NCBI RefSeq assembly: GCF_001949145.1
Contig: NW_019091628.1
Span: 86,873-150,872, forward strand
Source of the DNA: Acanthaster planci
Taxonomy: Eukaryota > Echinodermata > Asteroidea > Valvatida > Acanthasteridae
Direction of reading: 5' to 3'
Length of the DNA: 64,000 bases
A program made the translations under genes and the position numbers. How positions within the stretch are numbered: position 1 is the stretch's first letter; every line of letters begins with the position of its first letter. Shown here in pieces: positions 12,142 to 22,300 of the stretch. The notes beneath the pieces are model-generated. The model made no database searches, had not been told where the DNA came from, and worked only from the letters and a program-made list of their open reading frames with translations.

Positions 12142-13573
12142 ACATCGTTACGAGGACGACACCGAGTCGCCGCGCGCGACCAGACCGACGTTGTTAAAGA
12201 CCACAGCCAATTCACCGTGTCAACATAAGTTCGTGTGCGTTTTGGGATACACCGATGGCCGGTTTTTATGTGCGTGCTGACTTTTCAAGCGAATTTTTTT
12301 TAATGCTCAACAGCTCACGGAGCAAGACATCTTCTGGTCAGGATAATCGACTGTCACCGACAGACAAGAGAGGGAATAATCCTCTACTTAAGCAGGGACG
12401 ACCAGCATCTGACTGACGCTGAGCAGACGGACATGTACAGACCTACACTTGAAGGCTTCCTCAAGTGAAAGACTTGATCTTTCCTGCTGAGGACCCGCTG
12501 TCGTGCCCTTCTTTAGTTCCTACTTTTTAGACTTAAATTAAATCTGGCTTGTCCAAGAAGGTTCGTGCACAACAACTGCGGTACTTCGGCTTCGTACCCC
12601 CCCTAGGTTACGGTATCTGGGCCAACGCTTCGTACCAGATCATCAGTCGTTAAGGATAACAATATCATTAACCGTGCTGTGCCGCTGGGTTACGGTTCGC
12701 TTTCGCTCATCTCACGGAAAGTACATGCAAACAGCTAACAAGGTGTTGTATTCCGATGGGAGTCTTTACGAGGTTGATTTTTTTCATCAGCCGGATATGA
12801 AGGGTCCACCTGGGAGGTTAATGTTCTAATGAGTGTGTGGGCCTTGGTGATAGAGCGGCGGTGGTATTGTGGAAAACGTCTTCATAGAAACAACGACGGC
12901 ACACGGGGTACGTGATCAACAGTCCCAAATGAAGTCCCACGACGAAGAGTGAAATGCTATGAAATAAATTCTTGGCTAAGCTTAACGAAGACGCATAGGC
13001 TGATGTATTAACAATGACTTTATTGATTCAACGAACCCACGGTCGTATCTTGTAGCTCCTCGTGACTGATGGGATGTTTCATTTTCCTGTCATTTAAAAC
13101 TGCGCGGGACTAAATCACTCGGCAGCCTTGCATAGATGCGATTAAAATCTTTTCTATTCAATTTAGCATTCTACACGAATGAATGAATTTTGTGAAGGGA
13201 TTTGACGGGTCGGATCATAGGAGAGGGCTGGTTAATAGATAACCCGGCAATCCCGCATTGCCGGGTCACGAACACGAAGGCACAGATTGATGGTGATAAA
13301 CGATCAGCCCCTTCCTGGCATCCAAAATACGTTTGTAAGTAATTAATATGTGGTTACAGACCCGAGTGATGTCCTCATACGACGCTGGGGAGCTCGAGAC
13401 TTTTGGCGAGGAGCCGTCATATGCTTGGCGAGCTCGAAGGGGAGCATCGCTGTTGGGTTTAGCTCAGCTAAGCCTTGCCGGAACTTGAGTACTAGACTCA
13501 GACTGTACTATATACTCCATGCAACACCGGTCTGTGTTCGGTTCGACGCGCACGGGGGCTGACCCCTAGGCTC
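12142..13573. other. 3' flank of channel A and 5' flank of the GPCR gene
   Basis: No supported gene. The first ~820 bases are probably the channel A 3' UTR, since the nearest AATAAA is at 12963-12968. The rest is unassigned and should contain the GPCR promoter. Confidence 0.4.
12963..12968 (+). promoter_or_regulatory. Candidate polyadenylation signal AATAAA for channel A
   Basis: First canonical AATAAA after the channel A stop codon, about 820 bases downstream. Position only; no transcript evidence. Confidence 0.3.
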
Positions 13574-14656
13574 ATGGGAACTAGGCGCGACATGGCGGAG
13601 TGGATGATTCAGAACATGTCGGATTTCACCACCGGTGCACCTTCGCCGGTGATGGAAGAAGCAAAATCCGACTCGCAGGGCTCCGCTTACGGCCCCCTCG
13701 TGACGGTCCTCCGGACGTTTTTCATTGCGCTGAATTCTCTCATGGCCATCACGGGCAACGCCTTCAGTCTGGCTGTCATGAAATCTGTCGACACGCCCCG
13801 GTTCCCCCCGAGCTCCAAGCTGTTTCTCTGCAACGTCATTCTGTCCGACCTGGCGTATGGTGCCGTGTCCGTCTGGTACGTCGCCCCGTCTGCCCTGAAC
13901 TATTGGCCGTACGGGCAATTTGCCTGTCAGCTAGCCTGTGTCTGCCTCATACTTGCCAACTTCTGTTGCGTGAACGCTGCCATTCTCATCACGGTGGACC
14001 GCCTGCTGGCCGTGGTGTACCCCCTTCACCACGGCATCATGATCCCCACAAAACGCGCGATCATGGCCGTCGTGCTTGCAACCTTCCTCTCTGTCAGTGA
14101 AACCGTTGCGACCCTTGCCAACGGTGAACGCATTTCGTACACGAACCGTGTCGTTTTGTGCACCATCAGCTGGGATCGAGCGTCCCCGACAAACCTCCCT
14201 CGACTGATCGTCTACAGCAGCTGTGGACTGTTTCTCCCGGCGGTAGTCCTGACCGTCTGCTACACCAAACTGTACCTGGTTGCTCGCCGACACGCGCAGC
14301 TCCTCGCGAAGTTGAGGAGGAACCCTGAGCTAGCCATCGCCAACCACCGCGCAGTAAAAATGTGTGCCCTCATCACCGCCACGTTCCTGATTGCCTGGAC
14401 CCCTTACGTCATTGTTTCTTTCCGGAACTACGTCACCAGAGAGGAAACATCGCCGATGGTCGAGTTTGTCACGAGTTGGGTGTGCCTCTGCAACAGTTGG
14501 TGGGACGTCATCATTTACTTCTTCATGGCTCGGGAGTTCAGGAAAACTGCTCACAAACTCGTCTGCAGGCCATGGTTGTTGAGAAAGAGCCAACCTCACC
14601 ACCGCCAGACGACGCCTTCAAACAGGCAATTGCGATATATTGCTGGAAATTGTTAA
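13574..14656 (+). CDS. Intronless class A (rhodopsin-family) G protein-coupled receptor, orphan
   Basis: A 360-residue seven-helix receptor in one exon. TM1 has TGN (N62), TM2 LSDLAYG (D92), TM3 C118 followed by D142-R143-L144 in place of DRY, ECL2 C196 (disulfide with C118), TM5 P222 and Y230, TM6 FLIAWTPY (W275, P277) and TM7 DVIIY (310-314) in place of NPxxY. TM4 (about 162-182) lacks the usual tryptophan. NMS at 14-16 is an N-glycosylation site. There is no aspartate at 3.32 (leucine), so it is not aminergic, and no retinal lysine in TM7, so not an opsin. The ligand is unknown. An ATG at 13604 (M11) is an alternative start; the first is used here. It lies between the two channel copies but shares no sequence with them. 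Confidence 0.88.
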   Translation: MGTRRDMAEWMIQNMSDFTTGAPSPVMEEAKSDSQGSAYGPLVTVLRTFFIALNSLMAITGNAFSLAVMKSVDTPRFPPSSKLFLCNVILSDLAYGAVSVWYVAPSALNYWPYGQFACQLACVCLILANFCCVNAAILITVDRLLAVVYPLHHGIMIPTKRAIMAVVLATFLSVSETVATLANGERISYTNRVVLCTISWDRASPTNLPRLIVYSSCGLFLPAVVLTVCYTKLYLVARRHAQLLAKLRRNPELAIANHRAVKMCALITATFLIAWTPYVIVSFRNYVTREETSPMVEFVTSWVCLCNSWWDVIIYFFMAREFRKTAHKLVCRPWLLRKSQPHHRQTTPSNRQLRYIAGNC

Positions 14657-14744
14657 CAGTGATTAAGTGGTAAAATAACAACTATTACAATATCCTTTCA
14701 TTCGTGTATTTCGCAGCATAGCAGTAATTATTTCTTATACTTGC

Positions 14745-14972
14745 GAGCCCCGAGGCGGACCAAGAGAGGGCGCAATTTTCCTGACAAAGGAGGCTCCTTT
14801 GGTCAGAACTGCACTTCGCAGGGTCACGAACGACTATGAAATGCACGCGTTATGGTCGCGTCGCTACCAGCAAAACGAACACTTTCGACCAACATGGCTC
14901 TTTCCAGTCGATGAGGGGGTGCTTCTTCTCAAGGCGTATACTATACATTTCCAACTTTTTGGTGCATGTCAT
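14745..14972 (+). repeat. Interspersed repeat family B, copy 1
   Basis: Similar to 17565-17731 and 29875-30075. Shared words include GAGCCCCGAG, GGCTCCTTTGG, CACGAACG, CAAAACGAACACT and GATGAGGGGGTGCTTCT. No coding potential or terminal repeats were recognised. Confidence 0.6.
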
Positions 14973-15068
14973 AGTAAGCCTCCATGAGGATCACGGAAGC
15001 TAAGAGGGACATTTATTATCGAAACCTTATTGTGAACAAATCACGACTGTTTATACATGAGTTATAAC

Positions 15069-15074
15069 AATAAA
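15069..15074 (+). promoter_or_regulatory. Candidate polyadenylation signal AATAAA for the GPCR gene
   Basis: First AATAAA after the GPCR stop, about 410 bases downstream; position-based inference. Repeat family B copy 1 would lie inside this 3' UTR. Confidence 0.3.
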
Positions 15075-15355
15075 ATGGTCAAGTCTACACCTTTTGCCAA
15101 ATCTGAATATGAGACTAGGCACCCCTCCCCTGCACCGCCCATGCACCCACGTGATCATCGGGCGGGATCTATTATGAATCACTATTGGTTACACATATCT
15201 GTAGTGCCAGTTTCTTCACAATCAAACCACTCACATTGTGACGTCAACCTATTCAGAGAAGTGTCTATCATTTTCAGAATGTAAAGTGTACACTAAGAAT
15301 GCATAATAATTATTGGACATTCTTTATAAAAATGACCGATCAAAAGCTGGGCATT

Positions 15356-15486
15356 TCACATCAGTTCGCCACCAAACATTTCAGCTCGTTGGCCAATCAC
15401 AACGCGTGAAATAGATTTCGCACATCGTGTGATTGGCCAACGCGTTGCAAACTCTTGGAGGCGCACTTTTGTGAAACGCCCGTATT
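15356..15486. repeat. Palindromic MITE family A, diverged copy
   Basis: The arms contain GTTGGCCAATCACAACGCG and the matching GTGATTGGCCAACGCGTTGC, ending GCCCGTATT. Same family as 15841-16017, 26065-26236 and 63180-63355, but the left end is eroded. Confidence 0.65.
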
Positions 15487-15840
15487 ATTCCAAAGTCAAG
15501 CACAATGAGGACGCTTCTTCTAGAATCGAAACGCCGGGCCCTATGTATTTTGTGAACAACTAATCGTTTTTAGACGTTACGCGGGTTGATGTTCTCTCTG
15601 AAAATTTCAATTTGCACCGCTAGTAGGGGGATTACAGATTTTCATTCAAATTAAACACTCCTTTCATTTCACTCACATTTTTCAATGCGTCTTGTTCTTT
15701 GTTATTAAACACTCCTTCCATTTTCTTTTCATTTCATCATTTGTCGTCATTTTACTTTTATTTATATTTTTATGTTAATGGTATCGTATAATGTTTTACT
15801 ATTTGTCTTTGTGTTTGTCTCTTAAGATTCGCATTTAGCC

Positions 15841-16017
15841 AATACGGCCGTTTCACAATAGTGCGCCACCAAGAGTTTGCAACACGCTGGCCAATCACAA
15901 TGCGCAAAATTTGTTGACCCAATGCGCGTTTGGAAAATGTCGACAAATTTCGTGCGTTATGATTGGCCAGTGTGTTGCAAACTCTTGGTGGCGCTCTATT
16001 GTGAATCGCCCCGTATT
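15841..16017. repeat. Palindromic MITE family A, near-complete copy
   Basis: Starts AATACGGCCGTTTCACAATA and ends with the complementary TATTGTGAATCGCCCCGTATT. Both arms hold the gene-like phrase GCCACCAAGAGTTTGCAAC and a CCAAT box. About 177 bases, foldback throughout, with no transposase. The flanking target duplication is not clear. Confidence 0.8.
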
Positions 16018-16191
16018 CACTTTCAGTTTTACCTCACTGTAACTCTTCTCTAATTTATACTAAAGATTTTAATAGCAGTTCCTGTACTTTTTTCAGTCCA
16101 ACTACTTCAGCTGGAATCATTGACATCCGTTAATCACTCAAAGTGACACCAGCTGTAGTTTTGATGACATTCGTTTCTCTGTTGTTAAATC

Positions 16192-16695
16192 GATCATTAC
16201 ATTTACTGCTGGACCACTTGCTCATATATTCAATTTATCTCTTTCTTCTGACTGTGTCCCTTTAAAACTGACGGTTGCCAAACTTACGTCTGTGCACAAA
16301 AATGGCGACTCTGAGGACTTCCATAAATATCGTCCTATTTCTATTCTACAATCTTCCTCCAAACTTCTTGAACGGGTAGTTTATTATTGCATGTCCAAAT
16401 CCCTGACTTCCTCTAATATTCTCTTCAATCAACAATTCGGTCTTCGCTCACGTTATTCCTCAGACACGGCTCTTATCCATCTCACTTCAACTTCCAACTA
16501 CATGTATTAAATTTATTTCCACATGAAAATTGGAATACACTCAGCAGGTAATGTGAACAAAAAATATGTAGTTAGGAATCACTAAAAAGCAAAGCTTGTC
16601 AAGTAGTCATCCCCTTAGTCAACAGTGACCTTATTTCAAATTCCATGTCCAACAAACGCTTTTCCGCAGGTGTTTTCATCGATCTTTCAAAGGCA

Positions 16696-16698
<3 letters not shown>
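16192..16698 (+). mobile_element. Non-LTR retrotransposon reverse transcriptase fragment, broken
   Basis: The first open piece reads TVAKLTSVHKNGD, then YRPISILQSSSKLLERV and NQQFGLRSRYSSDTALIHL. These are reverse transcriptase blocks of Jockey/CR1/L2-type LINEs. After about 115 unrelated bases (16508-16622) the frame resumes with MSNKRFSAGVFIDLSKAFD at 16642-16698, the first catalytic-aspartate block, and then collapses into a TTGA microsatellite. No endonuclease or downstream RT is present, so it is a dead fragment. Confidence 0.8.
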
Positions 16699-16726
<28 letters not shown>

Positions 16727-16727
16727 A
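16696..16727. repeat. (TTGA)n microsatellite
   Basis: About seven tandem TTGA units directly at the broken end of the LINE fragment. LINE 3' ends often finish in short tandem repeats, but here the repeat cuts an internal RT block. Confidence 0.8.
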
Positions 16728-17564
16728 AGATGACAAGTCATGTATAACTTCACAGAACAGAATAATCGTTTGGAAATTATACCCATCAGTACTTCTCAGA
16801 TGATATTCCAAGTGAAACGAAATCATTTCCCACACTGACCGAGGGATTTCGACGAGTAATTTCACGTTTGTAAATATGGTCTTTATCACGGTGAACTGTG
16901 GTTCCCAAATAAACTGATCGCCAAACTTGCTTGCTCGTGGTTTAAAATGTCCCCGGCTCCGTACAGTTATATCGATAGCATTTAATAACTTAAATCTATC
17001 ATATTTCCATTCAGTTTTGTAAGGTTGTGAGGACAGTGCGTGCGCCCTGCGATCCGCCAATGGTGCCTAGTGTCTCTCTGTGCATGTGTGACTACGCATA
17101 CACAATGTCTGTCAACGATAACGGTTGCGTACGCACCTAGCCGAAGAGTTGCATAACAGTTTACGGCTTGGGCCATATGGAGTAAAGCTTTTACGCACAT
17201 GTCCATGTAGATGTACGCAACTATATACCGGTAGCCAACCTGGACAATGGATTGAATTCATTTCATGGTTCAACACACGTGTCTTTGGTGTTGTATTTCA
17301 AATCATTGGTTATCTTGATCCATTTTGGATGAGTAAATAAAGTGTGGTGTGAATATTTTCAGCATTGAGGAAGAAAATGTCGAACTGATAAGCGCCGCTA
17401 GTCTAACGCATTGAGCGCGCTCGCGCACCTGGCAGAAATTTACCCACCATGCTATGCGTCGTTGGCTGTGACCCTGTGTGACGTACTTCCTTCGCTAAAA
17501 TCTGTGCAGGGGAATCAGCCCTTCCCAGCGCCCTGTTCGGGGGTGTCAAGCGAACTTTGATAGG
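16728..17564. other. Spacer without recognised gene
   Basis: Only short frames with no family signature. No structured repeat was recognised. Confidence 0.4.
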
Positions 17565-17731
17565 AACATCACTTCGCTGGTTCACGAACGCCTATGAGAC
17601 GCATGCATTGCGTGCTCTCCGCTACCAACAAAACGAACACTCCCGACCAGCATGAATCTTTTCAACCGATGAGGGGGTCCTTCTGCACAAGGCGGATACT
17701 ATACATTTCCACCTTTTTGGTGCATGTCAGA
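17565..17731 (+). repeat. Interspersed repeat family B, copy 2 (partial)
   Basis: Matches the right part of 14745-14972: GGTTCACGAACGCCTATGAG, CAAAACGAACACT, CGATGAGGGGGT and TTTTTGGTGCATGTCA. The left half is replaced by unrelated sequence. Confidence 0.55.
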
Positions 17732-18058
17732 TTGCAAATTTAAAAGGAAAATGCTATTTTAATTAAAAAGGCGCAGTACCTATGAATCGAACGACAGACC
17801 TTGCAACGACGAGTCTTTTCCAGTACCGTACCTTTTATTCCACTCAACCCTGTTCAATTTTTGTCCTTCCATGCTGTTTAATACCCAGCCATGGAGGCGT
17901 AGGAGTACCCGGACAACCAAAAAATCTCGTCACAGTGAGTTACTATTCGCCGAGGCGTAATACCAAAATATGTTTTGGTTGTGGCCCTTCTAATTCGCCG
18001 TATGTATATGTACTGCATATTATTACATTTTCTGGGGCTTATATAGTTTATACTCACC

Positions 18059-18074
18059 GGTTCTTTTAAGAACC
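18059..18074 (+). other. Histone-type 3' stem-loop sequence, variant 1
   Basis: GGTTCTTTTAAGAACC followed by ACACCTC and, after a short gap, CCAAAAGAGATTG. The six-base stem with four-base loop fits the histone mRNA stem-loop form GGYYYTTYTNARRRCC, and the purine-rich stretch is placed like a histone downstream element. There is no histone coding sequence upstream. Confidence 0.4.
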
Positions 18075-18259
18075 ACACCTCGTCCAAAAGAGATTGATTC
18101 CATGGTGTACCCGCAAACCCATTTCTCATGTCTCATCCACCATGCAAAGCTTCAAAACTTAGTTTATAGAGTGACATTTCCCGTATAACACAACGAATAC
18201 CGAAAATAAATGGTAAAAGCACACAAGAATGCACGCAGTCCGAACGTTGAGTACACTCC

Positions 18260-18275
18260 GGTTCTTTTCAGAACC
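18260..18275 (+). other. Histone-type 3' stem-loop sequence, copy 2
   Basis: GGTTCTTTTCAGAACC preceded by ACTCC and followed by ACACACA. It carries the TTTC loop and AG typical of metazoan histone stem-loops. Repeated exactly 40 bases downstream. Confidence 0.45.
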
Positions 18276-18299
18276 ACACACACTCATAAGATATACTCC

Positions 18300-18315
18300 G
18301 GTTCTTTTCAGAACC
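18300..18315 (+). other. Histone-type 3' stem-loop sequence, copy 3
   Basis: Identical 16-mer to the one at 18260-18275, within a 40-base direct repeat (TACTCC before and ACACA after). A purine run AAGAGACA follows at the downstream-element distance. Confidence 0.45.
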
Positions 18316-18454
18316 ACACATACACATAAGAGACATATTCCTTCGCATGGTGCTACCGCAAACCTTTCCACCTATTACCGTCTGAAATTCCATTTGTTTT
18401 AAAGTCTTTCGCGAATACACCGCAGATTACGAGGCAAACGACCCAATATCCACA

Positions 18455-18545
18455 CACACGCCGTGTTTTTATCACACTAATTGGTGTAACGGTCCGTCGC
18501 TATAACAACGATGACGTTGCTCTATTCCTTATGAAGATAAATTGC
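18455..18545 (+). promoter_or_regulatory. Duplicated upstream block of channel gene B
   Basis: Counterpart of 5620-5700 upstream of channel A, placed about 0.8 kb before the channel B start. The CRE palindrome of copy A is altered here to TGACGTTG (18512-18519). Confidence 0.35.
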
Positions 18546-18937
18546 AAGTGGCGGGAAAAGTCACGTTTGTTCTGTGGGCTCGCGGCTCAGTTCTCGTCCT
18601 TTACCTCCCATTTTGCTTAATAACGCTCCACCATTAACATAGCAGGATGCGGGGCATCATTCTAATTAATAAAACAAACGTGAAGCGTGCCGGTAAGACA
18701 GCTTTCACTGTGCCACTAGGGACCTTATATTCTACTATACGCTCAGTGTATTACTGAATGGCCTCTGTCTTGTTTTTTTTTAAGAATACGGTTGAGTTAG
18801 CTAATGCCAAAGGTTCGTTGCTGGTATGTCTCTATTTCAGGGTAATGGTGGTCATACCTGAATTAGTTTGAACATGCATAGTTCGATTAATAGCATGGTG
18901 GAAAGGTACTGGTAGCATGATACAACGTGCAGCTGCG

Positions 18938-19011
18938 TGGCCAAACGATCTATCACTAGATGATATAAGATCTGCAGATCTTGTATCAGTCAGCGACAGG
19001 TCGTTTGGCCA
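18938..19011. repeat. 74-bp palindrome upstream of channel B
   Basis: Symmetric about 18974/18975. The outer arms are TGGCCAAACGA and TCGTTTGGCCA, the centre is AAGATCTGCAGATCTT, and the middle part pairs imperfectly. Because of the symmetry both strands show similar open peptides. One arm alone occurs at 6285-6350. Confidence 0.8.
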
Positions 19012-19323
19012 TGCATCATCGTCCATGGTCTCAATGGGTGGAAGCGCGACGGCAAATGAAGCCTTGCCAATTTGCTTTGTCATTCCTGAGCCGTTGATGT
19101 CGTCTACGGAGATAATGTCCACGTAATCAAATGACCTCCTATGTTTATACCCCCCCCCTCCATTAAAAGGATATCGAAAGTTGACTGGGCCGCTGCCGTA
19201 GGCCTCGAACAACACTGACGAGGTACATCGTTTACTTACTGTTTTAAACATCTGGAAATTTTGTCGGTGCTGATGGTAATGGATGCTGGTTACCCTGCCC
19301 GAAACGCAAAACCACCTATCCTG

Positions 19324-22300
19324 ATGAAGTATCGGAACTCATCAACCGATGACGCGCACTTGAACAATTCCACTTGTTGTGGATGGTCCACCGTCGGCTC
19401 TCTCCATCCCTCTACCAACGAGGAGAAGGTGATGACCGACCCGGCAACACCGGCAGGTGGTAAAAAAGGCACCCCATTTGGTGAGAGACTCAGGGGGTTT
19501 GGAGATGCCACGACATTCCACGGGTTGCGCTACGTCATGAACAATTCCTACTCACGCAGTCGAAGGTTGGTAAGAGATTTGAGCTACAGATTTTGTTTTA
19601 AGTTTGCTGTCTTGTTCAGTTGCTTCCTATTTTGTCTTTTCCTCCTTGTTTTCAGGTTGTTGTGGCTCATACTTGTGCTTGGAATGACGACTTTCCTAGT
19701 GTATAACATTTTCAAAGCCATCTTGGTCTTGCTCCGACATCCAGAAACCAGCGCCATCTCCCTCAACTACGTGCCCAGAATCACTTTCCCCGCTGTCACG
19801 GTCTGCAACATTAACCTTCTCCGGGCCAGTTCCCTGGATGAGTCCGTCATCGGGACGCTGGCTGCCATCTACCAGGAGGATCGGTCAGATAGTACCGGCT
19901 TCGACTTCGGCCCCGTGGACGCCCTGTACCACTACCCCAACGGGAGTGACTCGTTGGAGACCATCTTCAACGCCTCGCACCAGATCGAGGACATGCTGTT
20001 CAGGTGTCGGTGGCGGCACGAGAAGTGTTCCGCAGCCAACTTCACCCGGCGCCTCACCGACCACGGGGTGTGTTACACCTTCAATGACCCTGCAGACGAG
20101 CGAGATGCCCTGCAGGTCCAAAATCCGGGCAGCAGTAACGGACTGTTCATGAGACTCAACATTGAACAGGACCTCTACACCTACGGAGAAAGCACATCAG
20201 CTGGAATTAAGGTAAAGGAGGGCAGGAATAAACAGAGGGAAAGCAAAACAAAGCAAAACCAAAGCAGTTGGGATGCTTAAAGGGGAAACACAGGGATGCC
20301 AAAACGGAGGACGGAGGGGTGGGGGACATGTGCCCCCAGTGGACGTCTAGTCTGTACCCTCATGTGACATTTTGAAATTTCACAACCATTGTATCAGCAG
20401 CAGCCCATTCGCTTATGGGCCTAGTGTCCTTTTGCAGGGTTGTATTTGCAGTTTACTTCGGCGCTGATGAGGCGATGATCCAGTTGCAAATCTGACGTCA
20501 TGAATTACAATCACAACCGGTGGGTCTCTCATGACGTTTCAGACCGGCCAAGTATATTATTTATTCCCATTCACCTTCTTGCAGAATTCAGCAAAGATCC
20601 CCAAATTTTTCGTACGTAAACCTTGCAGTTTCACCATCATTGAGCGTTTGTCCTTTTCACGTTGACGGGCTGCACCAAAAATACAATACGGAAAGCAGAA
20701 GAAAATAACATTACTAGTTAAGTCTAGTTCTGCTTCAACTCTGTTTTGCAATGCATTAATTTACAGAATTTGGTATTTGCTAGAGAGACAGTTACCGGTG
20801 TGCCTAGTTCGTACCGCACTGAAGAATTGCTAGGGATAGACAAGTTTGTCGCCTGTTGGAATCCTCTGTGGAGCATTTTGTTGGCCGACAGGAATTTCTC
20901 CTTGATTGAGGAATATGAAAGGGCTGTTTCAAAATGTTTGTGATTTGAGTGTTTTATTCAGCTGATATGCATATTGCTTTATGTAGGAAACTTTTACCAA
21001 AGATTAATGGTTTAGTTTTGGACAAATTATAAACTTGCAGAATTATTTAGAAAAAATACGCATGAAAATTGATGATAAATTTCATAGGAGGAATCGACAA
21101 GAGAGAGAAATGTAGCTTTTATTGAATAAAAATCTGATTAAAAAAAGAAATTGTTTGTTTATGGAATGTTGTTGTGTTTGTTTTTGTGCTTCGGTTTAGA
21201 AAAAAATCAATTTGTTGTGGATGGATTAAAAACAAAATTTGGCAGCATCTGAAATGAATAATACACTGGGTTAGAGACGATCGGTGTGCAAAATTATTTT
21301 GTTCTCGATTCAAATCTGTGAAATGTTGCTGTAAATTCATAACCTTTTTTCATGTCCTAGAAGAAGGTGAGAATAGGATGATTTGATTTCTCATTTTCAC
21401 CTGTTATTTCACGAAAAAAAATCATCTTTTTAATGCTCCAATTCTTTAAAAAGTCAAAATGTGAAATTTTGCAGTCAATTGTACGGTGTTATTTTAAGCT
21501 AGGACAAGAAGAGTTCATTTATTACTTCTGTTTTTAAGTGTACCCCCTCCGTGGCTTATACCCCGAGTAGGGCCTCTCGGCAAAGGCTTCCAAGGGTCCG
21601 ATCTTCAACTTTCGATTGAATCCATTTCGGTACAGGTCTTGCTGCATCCGCAGGGCGAGTTCCCCATCGTCAAGGAGTTTGCGTTTTCGCTGACACCGGG
21701 TTTCGCCACCTCGATAGCTGTACGCAAACAGAGGGTAGGTGCAATCTTAGACAGGGTCCAACCGAATTGCAGATTGCGGAATAATTGACCATAAACAACG
21801 GCCCACACAAAGTGGAGTGGAAGAATGACATTTCACACCCCTTCGTCAAGTGCTGACAACATGACGACACGGACGATGTTCATAATCAGACGAGGTCTCA
21901 ACCATTGCCACCGAGTATAACAAGCAAGAAAATAATTAACCCAAAACAAATTAATTAAGGAGTTCCGTTAGGACCAATACGTATATTATTTAGGATGACG
22001 ACATTACACAGGCAAGATTCCCGCATCTGTAGATACTTAATCACTGGATAGCGACATCCTTAGAGTAGCCTGTCAACATTCGCAGACAATTTATAACTTA
22101 CTTTCGGGATTTCATCAGCCAGATTTCACGATGTCAATAACTTATTTTCCTGCGATGTAGACATCCCGCAGCCTATAATTATTTCTGTTCTCATCCCGCG
22201 ACAACGTCGGGATTTTTACGAGTCGGGTGGCACTTCTACAGCTCCGTAATGCACTCATCGGCCCAGCTGGTTTTTGTTTTCACGATTATTTTTAATGCAT

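Noticed and set aside
13508-14673. Several open frames overlapping the GPCR in other frames and on the minus strand
   Set aside because: Shadow frames of a GC-rich coding exon; none shows a family signature.
17782-18069. Possible histone gene ahead of the first stem-loop
   Set aside because: The frame has no histone-fold residues; stem-loops are reported without a gene.
18832-19251. Similar open peptides on both strands (WPNDLSL, RSADL, DRSFGHA)
   Set aside because: Produced by the DNA palindrome at 18938-19011, not by two genes.
19261-20280. A 339-codon uninterrupted frame as a single-exon gene
   Set aside because: It joins exon 1, a stop-free intron, exon 2 and part of intron 2 of channel B; copy A fixes the splice sites.
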